Shown one piece after another: positions 1 through 7,244 of a DNA stretch of 64,000 nt. The DNA lies in NCBI RefSeq assembly GCF_016863035.1, contig NZ_BOOC01000006.1, positions 124,001-188,000 on the forward strand, given 5' to 3'. The stretch comes from Microbispora corallina (GTDB lineage Bacteria > Actinomycetota > Actinomycetes > Streptosporangiales > Streptosporangiaceae). Positions within the stretch are counted from its first letter, which is position 1, and each line of letters opens with the position of its first letter. Under the pieces are notes generated by a model. It was not told the origin of the DNA, ran no database searches, and worked only from the letters and a program-made list of their open reading frames with translations. The position numbers were made by a program, and so were the translations under genes.

Positions 1-61
1 CTCGCGGGCTTCGGGATCTCTTTGCCGAGCTCGCAAGAAGCCGGCGCGCGAGGGCCGCACC

Positions 62-89
62 CCTGAGGTCCAGGGCCCTGATCCTCAGG
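62..89. terminator. Terminator-like hairpin at the left edge
   Basis: CCTGAGG (62-68) pairs with CCTCAGG (83-89), and the intervening CAGGGCCCTG can extend the stem. It lies 20 bases beyond the stop of the minus-strand gene that ends at 109 and could also serve a plus-strand gene entering from the left. There is no T-tract, which is normal for actinobacterial terminators. Confidence 0.4.
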
Positions 90-108
90 CGCCGCGCACC
101 TCCCCCAG

Positions 109-738
109 TCAGCGCAGTGCTGCTTCGACCGCACCTACTGTGGACATAACGCGCTGAACGATCTCCTGCTTCTCGCCCACCGGTGCTGCATACTCAATCG
201 CGGTCGCGGCGGCGGTCTCGCCGACCGTGTGGAGCAGCGTCCACGCTGCCAGGTATACGGATGCCAGGCAGCCCCCGGCGGTCGCGATCGGACCCTCCGC
301 ATGGAATGGCGTGTCCAGTACCGTCACCCCCTGCTCCTCAAGCCAAGGCCGAGTGATGGTGTCGGTGCAGGCAGGCTGCCCGGCAAGGAGACCAAGGCGT
401 GCCAGCACCAGGGCTCCGGAGCACTGCGAACCGATCAACTGGCGTGCGGGGTCGAGCGGCAGACTCGCCAGGAGCGTGTCATCGGCGACGACATCACGCG
501 TCTTGATGCCACTGCCAAGGAGGACGACGTCGGCCTCCGTCACGAAGTCCAGCGGCCGCTGACAGGCCACCTCCACGCCATTCATCGAGGTCACAACGGG
601 CACCGGCGACGTGATATATGCGGTCACGCCTGCGCCTTGCACGCGCGCGCGATTGATCAGCCCAGACGCGATAAAGCTGTCGAGCTCGTTGAACCCGTCA
701 AATGTGACGACCGCGACCTGCAAGATGACTCTCCCCAT
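109..738 (-). CDS. DJ-1/PfpI family protein
   Basis: This 209-residue single-domain protein is of the DJ-1/ThiJ/PfpI superfamily, the glutamine-amidotransferase-like fold. The nucleophile-elbow cysteine is Cys106 in GSQCSGALVLA, and an acidic residue at Glu18 (FNELD) sits where DJ-1 carries the glutamate that polarises the cysteine. The length equals a stand-alone DJ-1 domain, and there is no C-terminal AraC DNA-binding domain as in the larger transcriptional members. Members include glyoxalases, isonitrile hydratases, chaperones and hydrolases, so the substrate is not predictable. It stands alone, next to decayed phage DNA, with a hairpin just past its stop. The ATG at 738 is used; no strong Shine-Dalgarno is visible. 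Confidence 0.85.
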   Translation of the reverse strand: MGRVILQVAVVTFDGFNELDSFIASGLINRARVQGAGVTAYITSPVPVVTSMNGVEVACQRPLDFVTEADVVLLGSGIKTRDVVADDTLLASLPLDPARQLIGSQCSGALVLARLGLLAGQPACTDTITRPWLEEQGVTVLDTPFHAEGPIATAGGCLASVYLAAWTLLHTVGETAAATAIEYAAPVGEKQEIVQRVMSTVGAVEAALR

Positions 739-804
739 GCATGTTCAGCTAGTACAAGTCTCGCACTTCGGGGCGACGAGTGCGGCTAACTCCATACTGG
801 GGTA

Positions 805-886
805 ATGGCTTGGGAGTGGGTGGCTCCAACGGCGACTGGAGTCGCTGGGAGCTTAGGCATGTTCTTCACCTGGTGGTCTGGCCATC
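805..886 (+). pseudogene. Remnant of a small phage-type membrane protein
   Basis: From the ATG at 805 the frame reads MAWEWVAPTATGVAG and then an aromatic membrane-like stretch (GMFFTWW), a start I associate from memory with short proteins of actinobacterial prophages. After about residue 27 the frame loses protein character and becomes proline/arginine-rich out-of-frame sequence. A second plausible fragment, FLAGLAYHLLIDRDKKAP followed by a stop at 1211-1213, occurs in another frame 270 bases on. I read these as decayed ends of phage genes. The assignment rests on resemblance only. Confidence 0.3.
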
Positions 887-1135
887 ATATTCCCAGCGGG
901 AGACCGATAGCCCGGCGCAGGCCGGGCTTTCGCGTATCCGGGGTCAGTCCACACCCCGATCACGCGCCACCGGCCCTGGCAGTGCACGAGTTCCATCACC
1001 CCGGACCTGGCCGGCCCCACCGCTCGGACCTTCCAGTGCCGGACGGTCAGCTCCTCGACCGACAGGCCGGCCCGGTTGCCGGTCCACCAGTCGCAGCTCC
1101 TCGCTGTACGGCTCCTCCAGCTCAGCCACCCGGTA
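853..1135 (-). pseudogene. Possible minus-strand protein fragment, start-less
   Basis: Read on the minus strand to the TAA at 853-855, one frame gives a protein-like stretch (AGLSVEELTVRHWKV, ELVHCQGRWRVIGVW) with charged/hydrophobic alternation not expected of a shadow frame. No start codon with a ribosome-binding site was found, and a neighbouring frame upstream (VAELEEPYSEELRL) also looks coding, so a frameshift may have split the gene. It overlaps the plus-strand remnant at 805. I do not recognise the family. Confidence 0.2.
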
Positions 1136-1217
1136 TGTCCGATCCCACGCCTGGGCTTCCTCGCCGGGCTGGCCTACCACCTGCTGATCGACAGGGACAA
1201 GAAGGCGCCGTGATCTG

Positions 1218-1430
1218 ATGGCGAGCAAGGGGCGCGGCGGTCACGCCTATCGCCGCCTCATCACCCAGGTCAAGGCACGACCCGACGGGTGGACCTGCTG
1301 CCGGTGCCGCCACCCCGTCTACCCCGAGGTGCGCTGGCCCGACCCGCAGTCCTGGTCGCTCGACCACCTCGACCCCCTCATGCACGGCGGCTCGCTGCTC
1401 GACCCGAGCATGGTGATCCATATGCCCACG
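1218..1430 (+). pseudogene. Truncated HNH endonuclease, phage type
   Basis: From the ATG at 1218 the frame reads MASKGRGGHAYRRLITQVKA, then a zinc-binding CCRCR segment and the HNH core SLDHLDPLMHGGSLLDPS. Phage HNH endonucleases of this kind sit next to terminase genes and continue with an Asn/His-containing second half ending in a Cys-Asn motif. Here homology stops at about residue 66, and the frame runs on into unrelated sequence that enters the antisense of the neighbouring hydrolase. The catalytic second half is missing, so the nuclease is presumably dead. The break, at about 1415-1440, probably marks a deletion or recombination junction. Confidence 0.55.
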
Positions 1431-1517
1431 ATCAACCGCGACGTTTCCGCAGGTCAGGGCAGGTTTTCTAGATCACTCTGGAAGGGAGACCCCGGGACGA
1501 ATGACGGGCGTCGTCGG

Positions 1518-2327
1518 TCAGGGGGTCGGGTTCGCGGTGCCCGGTTCGTCGAGGAAGGCTTTCGTGGCCCGCATGGCGCGGGGGTCGAGCAGAGTCGTCG
1601 CGTGTCCTCGGCCGCGGAGCAGGAGGAGGCGGGCGTCCGGGATGCCGCGCGCGGTCGCTCGGGCGAGCTCGGGTGGGATGAGCGGGTCGCGGGTGCCGCC
1701 GACGACGAGCGTGGGTGCGGCGATCTCGCCGAGCCGTTCCGTCACATCCCAGTCCTGGACGGCCTCGATGAGCGCGACCTCGCCGGGGGCCCGCTCATCG
1801 CCGCCGCCCCGCGCGTAGAGGGCCGCCACGACCAGGCGCAGCGGGCCGTGCGCCACGAGGCCGCTGCCGATCCACGCGGAGGACTGTCCCCGACGTTCCA
1901 GCTCGACGCCGCGCAGCAGGTCACGTCGTCCCCGGTCGCTGACCCGGCTCGCGGCGACGCTGACGACCAGGCGGTGCACGACGTCGGCGTGGTCCATCGC
2001 GAGCTGGAGGGCGGTGATCCCTCCACCGGAGACACCCATGACGTCGACCGGCTTCCCGAACCGCTCCCGGAGCGCGAGGGCGTGCCATCCGGCCAGTTCG
2101 GCGATGGTGGTGCCAGAGCGCATGTCCACGGGACGGCAGATCAGGTGCGCCGTACGGCCGGACCCGAGCGCGACGGCGCGGACCGACCTGGCCAGCGAGC
2201 GGGGTACCTCCTTCGACAGGTCGGCGCCCTGGCCGAGACCGGGCAGGAACACCAAGGGCGGGCCGTCCCCGGCGGTCACCACGGACAGACCGTTGTTCAG
2301 CCGTTCGCCGCGCATGGGAACCCCCAC
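1518..2327 (-). CDS. Alpha/beta hydrolase
   Basis: This 269-residue protein has an intact alpha/beta-hydrolase catalytic triad: nucleophile Ser100 in GVSGGG, Asp214 in GGTRDPLIPP and His242 in RGRGHATT. The oxyanion-hole region is LVFLPGLGQG (about residues 25-34). The order and spacing match small single-domain esterase/lactonase/haloperoxidase-like hydrolases without an extended lid insertion. The substrate cannot be told from sequence. It is transcribed away from the acetyltransferase at 2438 and ends just beside the truncated phage HNH gene, so its downstream flank is probably rearranged. An internal ATG at 2315 is an alternative start; no clear Shine-Dalgarno separates them. Confidence 0.85.
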   Translation of the reverse strand: MGVPMRGERLNNGLSVVTAGDGPPLVFLPGLGQGADLSKEVPRSLARSVRAVALGSGRTAHLICRPVDMRSGTTIAELAGWHALALRERFGKPVDVMGVSGGGITALQLAMDHADVVHRLVVSVAASRVSDRGRRDLLRGVELERRGQSSAWIGSGLVAHGPLRLVVAALYARGGGDERAPGEVALIEAVQDWDVTERLGEIAAPTLVVGGTRDPLIPPELARATARGIPDARLLLLRGRGHATTLLDPRAMRATKAFLDEPGTANPTP

Positions 2328-2437
2328 TCGTGCTCGATGCCGGAAAGCCTACGCAGAAACAGCGGACAGGCGGCGCGGCCGCGCTACCGAGGAAACCCGA
2401 TTGCCTCGGGGGCCATGGTTCGTGTTGGCTGCGCAGC

Positions 2438-2977
2438 ATGTCTGAAATGCGTACCGATCGGTTGGTTCTTCGCCGATGGCGAGATTCCGACCTCGAACCG
2501 TGGGCGGCGATGAACGCCGATCCTGAGGTCCGGGAGTACTTGGGCGACCTGCTTACCCGCGAACAGAGCGATTCCTCCGTGTCGCGGTTCCAGAGCGAGT
2601 TCGATCAGCGAGGCTACGGGTGGTGGGCGGTCGAACTGCTTGCCACCGGCGAGTTCATCGGCTTCGCAGGCCTGGACAAGGTGGATGACGGCATGCCGTT
2701 CACGGGGGTGGAGATCGGCTGGCGACTCGCCCGCTCAGCATGGGGCCACGGTTACGCTACAGAGGCGGCCCTGGCCGGCCTGACCTTCGGCTTTGAGACT
2801 CTCGAACTCCCGGAAATCCTTGCGGTGACGACCGCCACCAACCTCCGGTCCCAAGCGGTGATGCGCCGGATCGGGATGACCCGGGATCCAGGCGACGACT
2901 TCGACGATCCCACAGTGCCCGCAGGACCACTGCGCCGGAACGTGCTGTACCGGATCGCCCGTGATGCGAGGACCTGA
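2438..2977 (+). CDS. GNAT family N-acetyltransferase, RimJ/RimL type
   Basis: This 179-residue acetyltransferase begins MSEMRTDRLVLRRW, the signature opening of the RimJ/RimL-like branch of GNAT. It continues through the acetyl-CoA region (RSAWGHGYATEAALAG, about 99-114) to the C-terminal strand NLRSQAVMRRIGM that packs on the cofactor. The family acetylates N-terminal amines of ribosomal proteins or small amines, including some antibiotics; the acceptor here is unknown. The open frame extends to 2330, but homology begins at the ATG of 2438 (or 2447). Its stop lies 12 bases from the end of the convergent regulator gene. Confidence 0.87.
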   Translation: MSEMRTDRLVLRRWRDSDLEPWAAMNADPEVREYLGDLLTREQSDSSVSRFQSEFDQRGYGWWAVELLATGEFIGFAGLDKVDDGMPFTGVEIGWRLARSAWGHGYATEAALAGLTFGFETLELPEILAVTTATNLRSQAVMRRIGMTRDPGDDFDDPTVPAGPLRRNVLYRIARDART

Positions 2978-2989
2978 CGTTGTGCGGCG

Positions 2990-3841
2990 CTAGCCGCGTC
3001 CGGTCTCGGCGAAGTGCTCGTGTCCCAGCACCGCGAGGAGTCGCAGCTTCTCGTGGCCCTCGGTGCGCGGGGGAGCGGTGAGCACGAGCAGCGCCTGGGA
3101 CTGGTCCTCGGTGAACAGCACCTGACAGTCCAGCTCGATCGGACCGAGCTCGGGATGGATGAGCGTCTTGTGGTCCTCGAAGCGCGTGGCCACCTCGTGC
3201 CGGTCCCACAGCTCGGCGAACTCCGTGCTCGCCTTCTGCAGCGCCCGCACGAGCTCACCGGCCCGGGACCGCGGGCCCATCGATCCGTAGGCGACCCGCA
3301 GGTTCGCCACCTGGGCGCGGCTCTGCCTGTCGCGGTCTTCCTCCGGGTAGCGCAGCCGTTCGGAGGGGTCGGTGAACCACCGGTAGATCCCGCTGCGGGC
3401 GAGGCCCGTGTGGCCGGACTTGTCGCCGAACAGGGCGTCGGCCATCCGGTTCTGCACCAGCGTCTCGCCCAGGTTGGACAGGATGAGCGCCGGGGTGTCG
3501 TCGAGGCGGTCGAGCACCCGCAGCAGCGCGGGGGCGACGTGCGTCGCGGCGGTCACCGGCGCCGGGGCGTTGTGCCCCGCCATCCGGAACAGGTAGTCGC
3601 GCTCGTCGCCGGTCAGCCGCAGCGCGCGGGCGAGCGACGCGAGCATCTGCTCGCTGGGCTGCGGACCGCGCCGCTGTTCGAGCCGGGTGTAGTAGTCGGT
3701 CGACATGGCGGCGAGGGCCGCCACCTCCTCGCGCCGCAGGCCCGGCGCCCGGCGGCGGGCGCCCATGGGGAGCCCGACGTCCTCCGGCCGCAGCGCCTCC
3801 CGGCGCCTGCGCAGGAAGTCGGCGAGTGCACTGCGGTCCAT
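2990..3841 (-). CDS. XRE-family regulator with MmyB ligand domain
   Basis: This 283-residue transcription factor has an N-terminal helix-turn-helix (about 25-85, including GLRREEVAALAAMSTDYYTRLEQ) and a C-terminal MmyB-like domain (about 105-270) of PAS-like fold that binds a fatty-acid-like ligand in known structures. The motifs RWFTDP and WDRHEV are typical of the family. The gene is divergent from the SDR gene at 3953 across 111 bases that contain a 15-bp palindrome. That arrangement is the usual one for this regulator class, which typically represses the adjacent oxidoreductase. The regulatory link here is inference. Confidence 0.92.
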   Translation of the reverse strand: MDRSALADFLRRRREALRPEDVGLPMGARRRAPGLRREEVAALAAMSTDYYTRLEQRRGPQPSEQMLASLARALRLTGDERDYLFRMAGHNAPAPVTAATHVAPALLRVLDRLDDTPALILSNLGETLVQNRMADALFGDKSGHTGLARSGIYRWFTDPSERLRYPEEDRDRQSRAQVANLRVAYGSMGPRSRAGELVRALQKASTEFAELWDRHEVATRFEDHKTLIHPELGPIELDCQVLFTEDQSQALLVLTAPPRTEGHEKLRLLAVLGHEHFAETGRG

Positions 3842-3887
3842 GCGTTCAGTATCCGCTCCGCGGCCGGGGTCCGATTACCGCGAACCA

Positions 3888-3902
3888 GGGATCGCCGATC
3901 CC
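3888..3902. promoter_or_regulatory. Candidate operator between MmyB regulator and SDR
   Basis: GGGATC-GCC-GATCCC is a perfect inverted repeat centred in the 111-base divergent intergenic region. It is a plausible site for the MmyB-type regulator starting at 3841. Support is position and symmetry only. Confidence 0.35.
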
Positions 3903-3952
3903 CCGATAAGCGCTCTCTGCACCCGCCGCCGTGCGCCGCCCACCCTGGAGGC

Positions 3953-4717
3953 ATGAAAATCTCCGGCAACACCATCTTCATTCCGGGTTCCACGAGCGGC
4001 ATCGGCCTCGCCCTCGCGGTCGAACTGAACGCCAGGGGCAACACGGTCATCGTCGGCGGCCGGCGCACCGAACTGCTGGATCGGATCGCCGCGGAGCACC
4101 CCGGCATCGACACTGTGCGGATCGACACGGCCGACGCCGCGAGCATCGAGTCCGCCGCGAAGGAGGTGCTGGCCAGGCACCCGGACCTCAACGTCCTGGT
4201 CACGATGGCCGGCATCATGCGCGTCGAGGACTGGCACAGCCCCGAGTCGTTCCTCGCCTCCGCCGAGTCGGTCATCACGACGAACGTGCTCGGTCCGATC
4301 CGTCTCATCGCCGCGTTCATCGAGCACCTGCAGACGCGGCCGGACGCCACCGTCGTCACCGTCTCCTCGGGCCTGGCGTTCACGCCGCTCAAGGTCACGC
4401 CGAGCTACAACGCGTCGAAGGCCGCGATCCACATGCTCAGCGAGTCGATCCGGCTGCAGCTCGCCGACACGACCGTGAAGATCGTGGAGCTCGAGCCTCC
4501 GTCCGTACGCACCTCGCTGCTGCCCGGCCAGGAGAACAGCGAGCACGCGATGCCGCTCGACGAGTTCGTGGCGGAGGCCGTCGAGCTGCTCAGGACGCAG
4601 CCCGACGCTAAGGAGATCCAGGTGGAGCGGGTGAAGTTCCTGCGCTACGGCGAGGCGCGCGGCGACTACAACCAGGTCGTCGAGACGCTCAACGCGTCCG
4701 ACCCCCACGGCAGATAG
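3953..4717 (+). CDS. SDR family oxidoreductase, DltE-like
   Basis: This 254-residue classical short-chain dehydrogenase has the cofactor motif GSTSGIG (12-18), an MAG segment in place of the usual NAG (85-87), catalytic Ser138/139 (TVSSG), Tyr152 and Lys156 in YNASK. It resembles the DltE/YdfG-like subgroup of NAD(P)-dependent oxidoreductases without an assigned substrate. The ATG at 3953 is preceded by CTGGAGG at good spacing and fixes the start, although the open frame runs much further upstream. It is divergent from an MmyB-type regulator that probably controls it. All catalytic residues are present, so the enzyme should be active. Confidence 0.9.
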   Translation: MKISGNTIFIPGSTSGIGLALAVELNARGNTVIVGGRRTELLDRIAAEHPGIDTVRIDTADAASIESAAKEVLARHPDLNVLVTMAGIMRVEDWHSPESFLASAESVITTNVLGPIRLIAAFIEHLQTRPDATVVTVSSGLAFTPLKVTPSYNASKAAIHMLSESIRLQLADTTVKIVELEPPSVRTSLLPGQENSEHAMPLDEFVAEAVELLRTQPDAKEIQVERVKFLRYGEARGDYNQVVETLNASDPHGR

Positions 4718-4768
4718 CCGCCCGCGTAAGGGACCCGTGGCGGCCGTCCGGACGCCGGTCGTACGTGG

Positions 4769-5206
4769 TCAGGACTGGTACACCCGGGTCAGCAGCTCCA
4801 TCAGCTGCCGGCCTTCGGCCGCGCTGAGCGGCGCCAGGAGTTCGGCGTTGGCCCTCTCCGCCAGCTCCGCGCACCGCTCCAGGGTTCGCACGCCCGCCGG
4901 CGTCACCGTCACGGCGTTCTTGCGGCGGTCCCGCGGGTCGGGCTCCCGTATCGCCAGCCCGGCCTCCTCCAGCTGGTTGAGCAGGATGACCACGTCCTTC
5001 GGGTCGAAGCCCAGCCTGCGCACCACATCCGCCTGGGCGACCGGGCCGTACTCGCTCACCGCCGCGAGCACGGCGTGATGCGACAGTTTCAGCCCCTCGC
5101 CGGCGATCGCCTCGGCGACCAGGCTCCGGCCGCGCTCCGCCACGCGGCCGGCCAGCCAGCTCGGCAGGGACTGGATGTGCGCCAGTGCGCGCGGGCGTTC
5201 GGTCAC
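4769..5206 (-). CDS. MarR family transcriptional regulator
   Basis: This 145-residue winged-helix regulator has the MarR layout: N-terminal dimerisation helix, helix-turn-helix with recognition helix in DVVRRLGFDPKDVVILLNQL, and the wing signature PDPRDRRKNAVTVT (about 93-106) with the conserved D-x-R-D-R-R. The start is the GTG at 5206. It is divergent from a quinone-oxidoreductase-like gene, and the 83-base gap holds three TTGG/CCAA palindromes. The MarR family often represses itself and a divergent detoxification gene, lifted by phenolic or electrophilic ligands. That role is inferred from arrangement. Confidence 0.92.
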   Translation of the reverse strand: MTERPRALAHIQSLPSWLAGRVAERGRSLVAEAIAGEGLKLSHHAVLAAVSEYGPVAQADVVRRLGFDPKDVVILLNQLEEAGLAIREPDPRDRRKNAVTVTPAGVRTLERCAELAERANAELLAPLSAAEGRQLMELLTRVYQS

Positions 5207-5226
5207 GGAGGCAGGGTATCCAAATC

Positions 5227-5243
5227 CATTGGACTTCCCAATG
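5227..5243. promoter_or_regulatory. MarR candidate operator 1
   Basis: CATTGG-ACTTC-CCAATG is a perfect 6-bp inverted repeat with a 5-base spacer, lying 21 bases upstream of the marR start. It shares the core TTGG-N5-CCAA with a second site at 5267. Confidence 0.5.
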
Positions 5244-5266
5244 ACTTCTCTCTACGCTGAGATCCG

Positions 5267-5288
5267 TTGGTAATTCCAATGAATTGGA
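5267..5288. promoter_or_regulatory. MarR candidate operator 2, overlapping palindromes
   Basis: TTGG-TAATT-CCAA (5267-5279) overlaps TCCAAT-GA-ATTGGA (5275-5288), a perfect 6-bp inverted repeat. The second palindrome touches the start of the oxidoreductase gene at 5290, so a bound repressor would block transcription or initiation. The spacing to site 1 would allow both divergent genes to be controlled. Confidence 0.5.
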
Positions 5289-5289
5289 G

Positions 5290-6219
5290 ATGCCCGTGCG
5301 TCGTGTCCGCTACGAGGTGAGCGGCGGCCCTGAGGTCCTCTTCGTCGAGGAGGCGCCCGTTCCGGAGCCCGGACCGGGCGAGCTGCTCGTCCGAGCCGAA
5401 GCGGTCGGCGTCACGCTGCCGGCCGTACGGAAGGTGCGCGAGGCCGCGGACCCGGTCCCGCTCGGCGGCGAGGTGGCGGGCACGGTCGCCGCCGTGGGCG
5501 AGGGCGTCGCCGGCTTCGCCGTGGGCGACCGCGTCACCGGTCTCTGCTTCTCCCACGCCTACGCCGAGCTGGCCCTGATCCACGAGGCGATGGCCTCCGT
5601 CGTTCCCGGGGGGACGACCGGCATCGACGCCGTCGCCCTGGTCCGCAGCGGCCTGGTGGCGCGCGGCGCCTACGAGGCCGGACGCCCCCACCCCGGCGAC
5701 GCCGTCCTGGTCACCGCGGCGGCCAGTGCGGTCGGCACCCTCGCACTGCAGTACGCGAAGGCGGGCGGCGCCTCCCGTGTGGTCGCGGCCGTCGGCAGCG
5801 CGGACAAGGCGGAGTTCGTCCGCGCCCTCGGCGCCGACGAGGTGGTCCTGTACGGGGACGGATCCTGGGGCGATCCGGTCGACGTCGTCGTCGACGGGGT
5901 GGGCGGAGACGTCCTCGGCCCCGCGGTGCGCGCCCTCGCGCCCGGCGGCCGGCTGGTCGCCTTCAGCTCGGGCGGCGGCACGGTCGACGCGTACGAGCTG
6001 CTGGTCCGCAGCGCCTCGGTCGTCGGCTTCCAGCTGGCGGCCATCGCGCGGGGCAGGCCCGAGGTGTACGCGCGCTGGCGTGACGAGCTGTGGGAGCTCC
6101 ACCGCGGCGGCACGCTGCGCCCCCACGTGTTCGCCGAGATCCCGCTCGCCGAGGCGGCCCGTGCCCACGAGATCATCGAGTCCCGTCGCAACCTCGGCAA
6201 GGTCGTCCTGGTGCCCTGA
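5290..6219 (+). CDS. Zinc-independent quinone oxidoreductase, MDR family
   Basis: This protein of about 309 residues belongs to the medium-chain dehydrogenase/reductase superfamily, quinone oxidoreductase branch. It has an N-terminal GroES-like domain (PVPEPGPGELLVRAEAVGV; GGEVAGTVAAVGEG) and a Rossmann NADPH domain (VTAAASAVGTLALQYAKAGG). No structural-zinc cysteine cluster is visible, as expected for the zinc-free quinone oxidoreductases that reduce quinones or enals with NADPH. The start may be the ATG at 5290 or the TTG at 5284; both touch the palindrome at 5275-5288. Pairing with a divergent MarR regulator suggests induction by reactive quinones or aldehydes, which is inference. Confidence 0.88.
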   Translation: MPVRRVRYEVSGGPEVLFVEEAPVPEPGPGELLVRAEAVGVTLPAVRKVREAADPVPLGGEVAGTVAAVGEGVAGFAVGDRVTGLCFSHAYAELALIHEAMASVVPGGTTGIDAVALVRSGLVARGAYEAGRPHPGDAVLVTAAASAVGTLALQYAKAGGASRVVAAVGSADKAEFVRALGADEVVLYGDGSWGDPVDVVVDGVGGDVLGPAVRALAPGGRLVAFSSGGGTVDAYELLVRSASVVGFQLAAIARGRPEVYARWRDELWELHRGGTLRPHVFAEIPLAEAARAHEIIESRRNLGKVVLVP

Positions 6220-6243
6220 GATCGGGACGAGCGTCGCCGGAGG

Positions 6244-6270
6244 CCGGACGTCCGCGGCGCGGTCGTCCGG
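6244..6270. terminator. Bidirectional terminator-like hairpin
   Basis: CCGGACG (6244-6250) pairs with CGTCCGG (6264-6270) in the 57-base gap between two convergent genes. Confidence 0.4.
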
Positions 6271-6276
6271 TGCGCG

Positions 6277-7041
6277 CTACCAGGCGGTGGAGCCGCCGTC
6301 GACGGGGTAGTTGGCGCCCGTGATGTACCCCGCGCGGTCGGAGGCGAGGAACGCCGCCAGCTCGACGACCTCCTCGGGCCGGGCGAAGCGCTTGAGGAGC
6401 GTCTTGGCGGTGATCGCGTCCCGGGCCGCCTGGTTGTCGCCGAGGTCGCGGTCGCTGAGCGGGGTGAGGGTGGGTCCGGGGCTGATCGCCACCACCCGGA
6501 TGCCGTGGGGTGCGCCTTCGAGCGCCAGTTGCCGCGTCATGCCGATGATGCCGGCGTTCGCCGCGCTGTGGGCGACCATCGGGGGGACGGCGCCGCCGAT
6601 CATGCCGGCGATGGACGCGACGTTGACGATGACGCCGCCGCCGCGCCGGACCAGGTGCGGCCAGGCGAACTTCGACACGAAGAAGGGGATGTCGAGCTCG
6701 CCGGTCAGGGTCGCCCGCCAGTCCTCGATCGAGACGTCGGGCATCGGGCCGAAGCGGACCAGGGCGGCGTTGTTGTAGATCACGTCGAGCCCGCCGTAGA
6801 CGGCCGCCGCGTCGTCGACGGCCCGTCGCACCTGTTCCGGTTCGGTGAGATCGACCGGCGCGAAGCCCGTCATTTCGCCGCCCGCGGCGCGGACGAGCTC
6901 GACCGTCTCGTCGTTGGTGCGGGGGTTGATGTCGAGTCCGACGATCTTCGCGCCCTCCCGCGCGAAGACCTGCCCGGCGACTCGGCCCAGGCCGCCTCCG
7001 CTGCCGGTGATCAGCACTACCTTCTCGTCAAGCGTTCCCAT
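6277..7041 (-). CDS. SDR family protein lacking the catalytic Tyr and Lys
   Basis: This 254-residue protein keeps the full short-chain dehydrogenase fold: cofactor loop GSGGGLG (13-19), the NNAA motif at 90-93, Ser143 in VASIAG, a PGP loop, and the C-terminal ITGANYPVDGG. At the active site, where YxxxK is expected, it reads HSAAN, so Tyr is His158 and Lys is Asn162. The codons are CAC and AAC. His for Tyr occurs in some SDR branches with Lys retained; loss of both is unusual. The enzyme may use another chemistry or bind ligand without redox activity. Two identical-pattern palindromes lie about 95-130 bases upstream, yet no regulator gene is adjacent. Confidence 0.88.
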   Translation of the reverse strand: MGTLDEKVVLITGSGGGLGRVAGQVFAREGAKIVGLDINPRTNDETVELVRAAGGEMTGFAPVDLTEPEQVRRAVDDAAAVYGGLDVIYNNAALVRFGPMPDVSIEDWRATLTGELDIPFFVSKFAWPHLVRRGGGVIVNVASIAGMIGGAVPPMVAHSAANAGIIGMTRQLALEGAPHGIRVVAISPGPTLTPLSDRDLGDNQAARDAITAKTLLKRFARPEEVVELAAFLASDRAGYITGANYPVDGGSTAW

Positions 7042-7135
7042 GGAATCTCTCCTGGTCCAGTCCGTGGTCGTCCGGGTGGCTCCGCGCGTCCCGGTCCGTG
7101 GCGCGGCCTCCGTGGTCGAGCCCCCTCGTCGGTAC

Positions 7136-7147
7136 TTGACGAGTCAA
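7136..7147. promoter_or_regulatory. Palindromic operator TTGAC-GA-GTCAA
   Basis: This is a perfect 5-bp inverted repeat with a 2-base spacer. Its twin of the same pattern lies at 7160, with centres 24 bases apart, a spacing seen for cooperative TetR-family dimers. It lies upstream of the SDR gene at 6277-7041. Confidence 0.5.
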
Positions 7148-7159
7148 TCAAATCGATAA

Positions 7160-7171
7160 TTGACGTGTCAA
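7160..7171. promoter_or_regulatory. Palindromic operator TTGAC-GT-GTCAA
   Basis: This second copy of the TTGACnnGTCAA pattern lies between the SDR promoter region and the plus-strand VanZ-like gene at 7245. The local AT content is high for this genome, in keeping with a promoter. The regulator is not encoded next to it. Confidence 0.5.
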
Positions 7172-7244
7172 TCACATGCCCGTCGTGCCGCCGTGACGCT
7201 CGTCACGCCGGTGCCGGCTGCCGGGCGCCTGCCATCATGATCGG

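Noticed and set aside
1-66. Open frame entering from the left edge and ending in TGA at 64-66
   Set aside because: Only 21 residues are visible and they match no motif; a gene end is possible but cannot be supported.
3014-3952. Long open frame upstream of the SDR start on the plus strand
   Set aside because: It is the antisense shadow of the MmyB regulator; the SDR has its own Shine-Dalgarno and conserved start at 3953.
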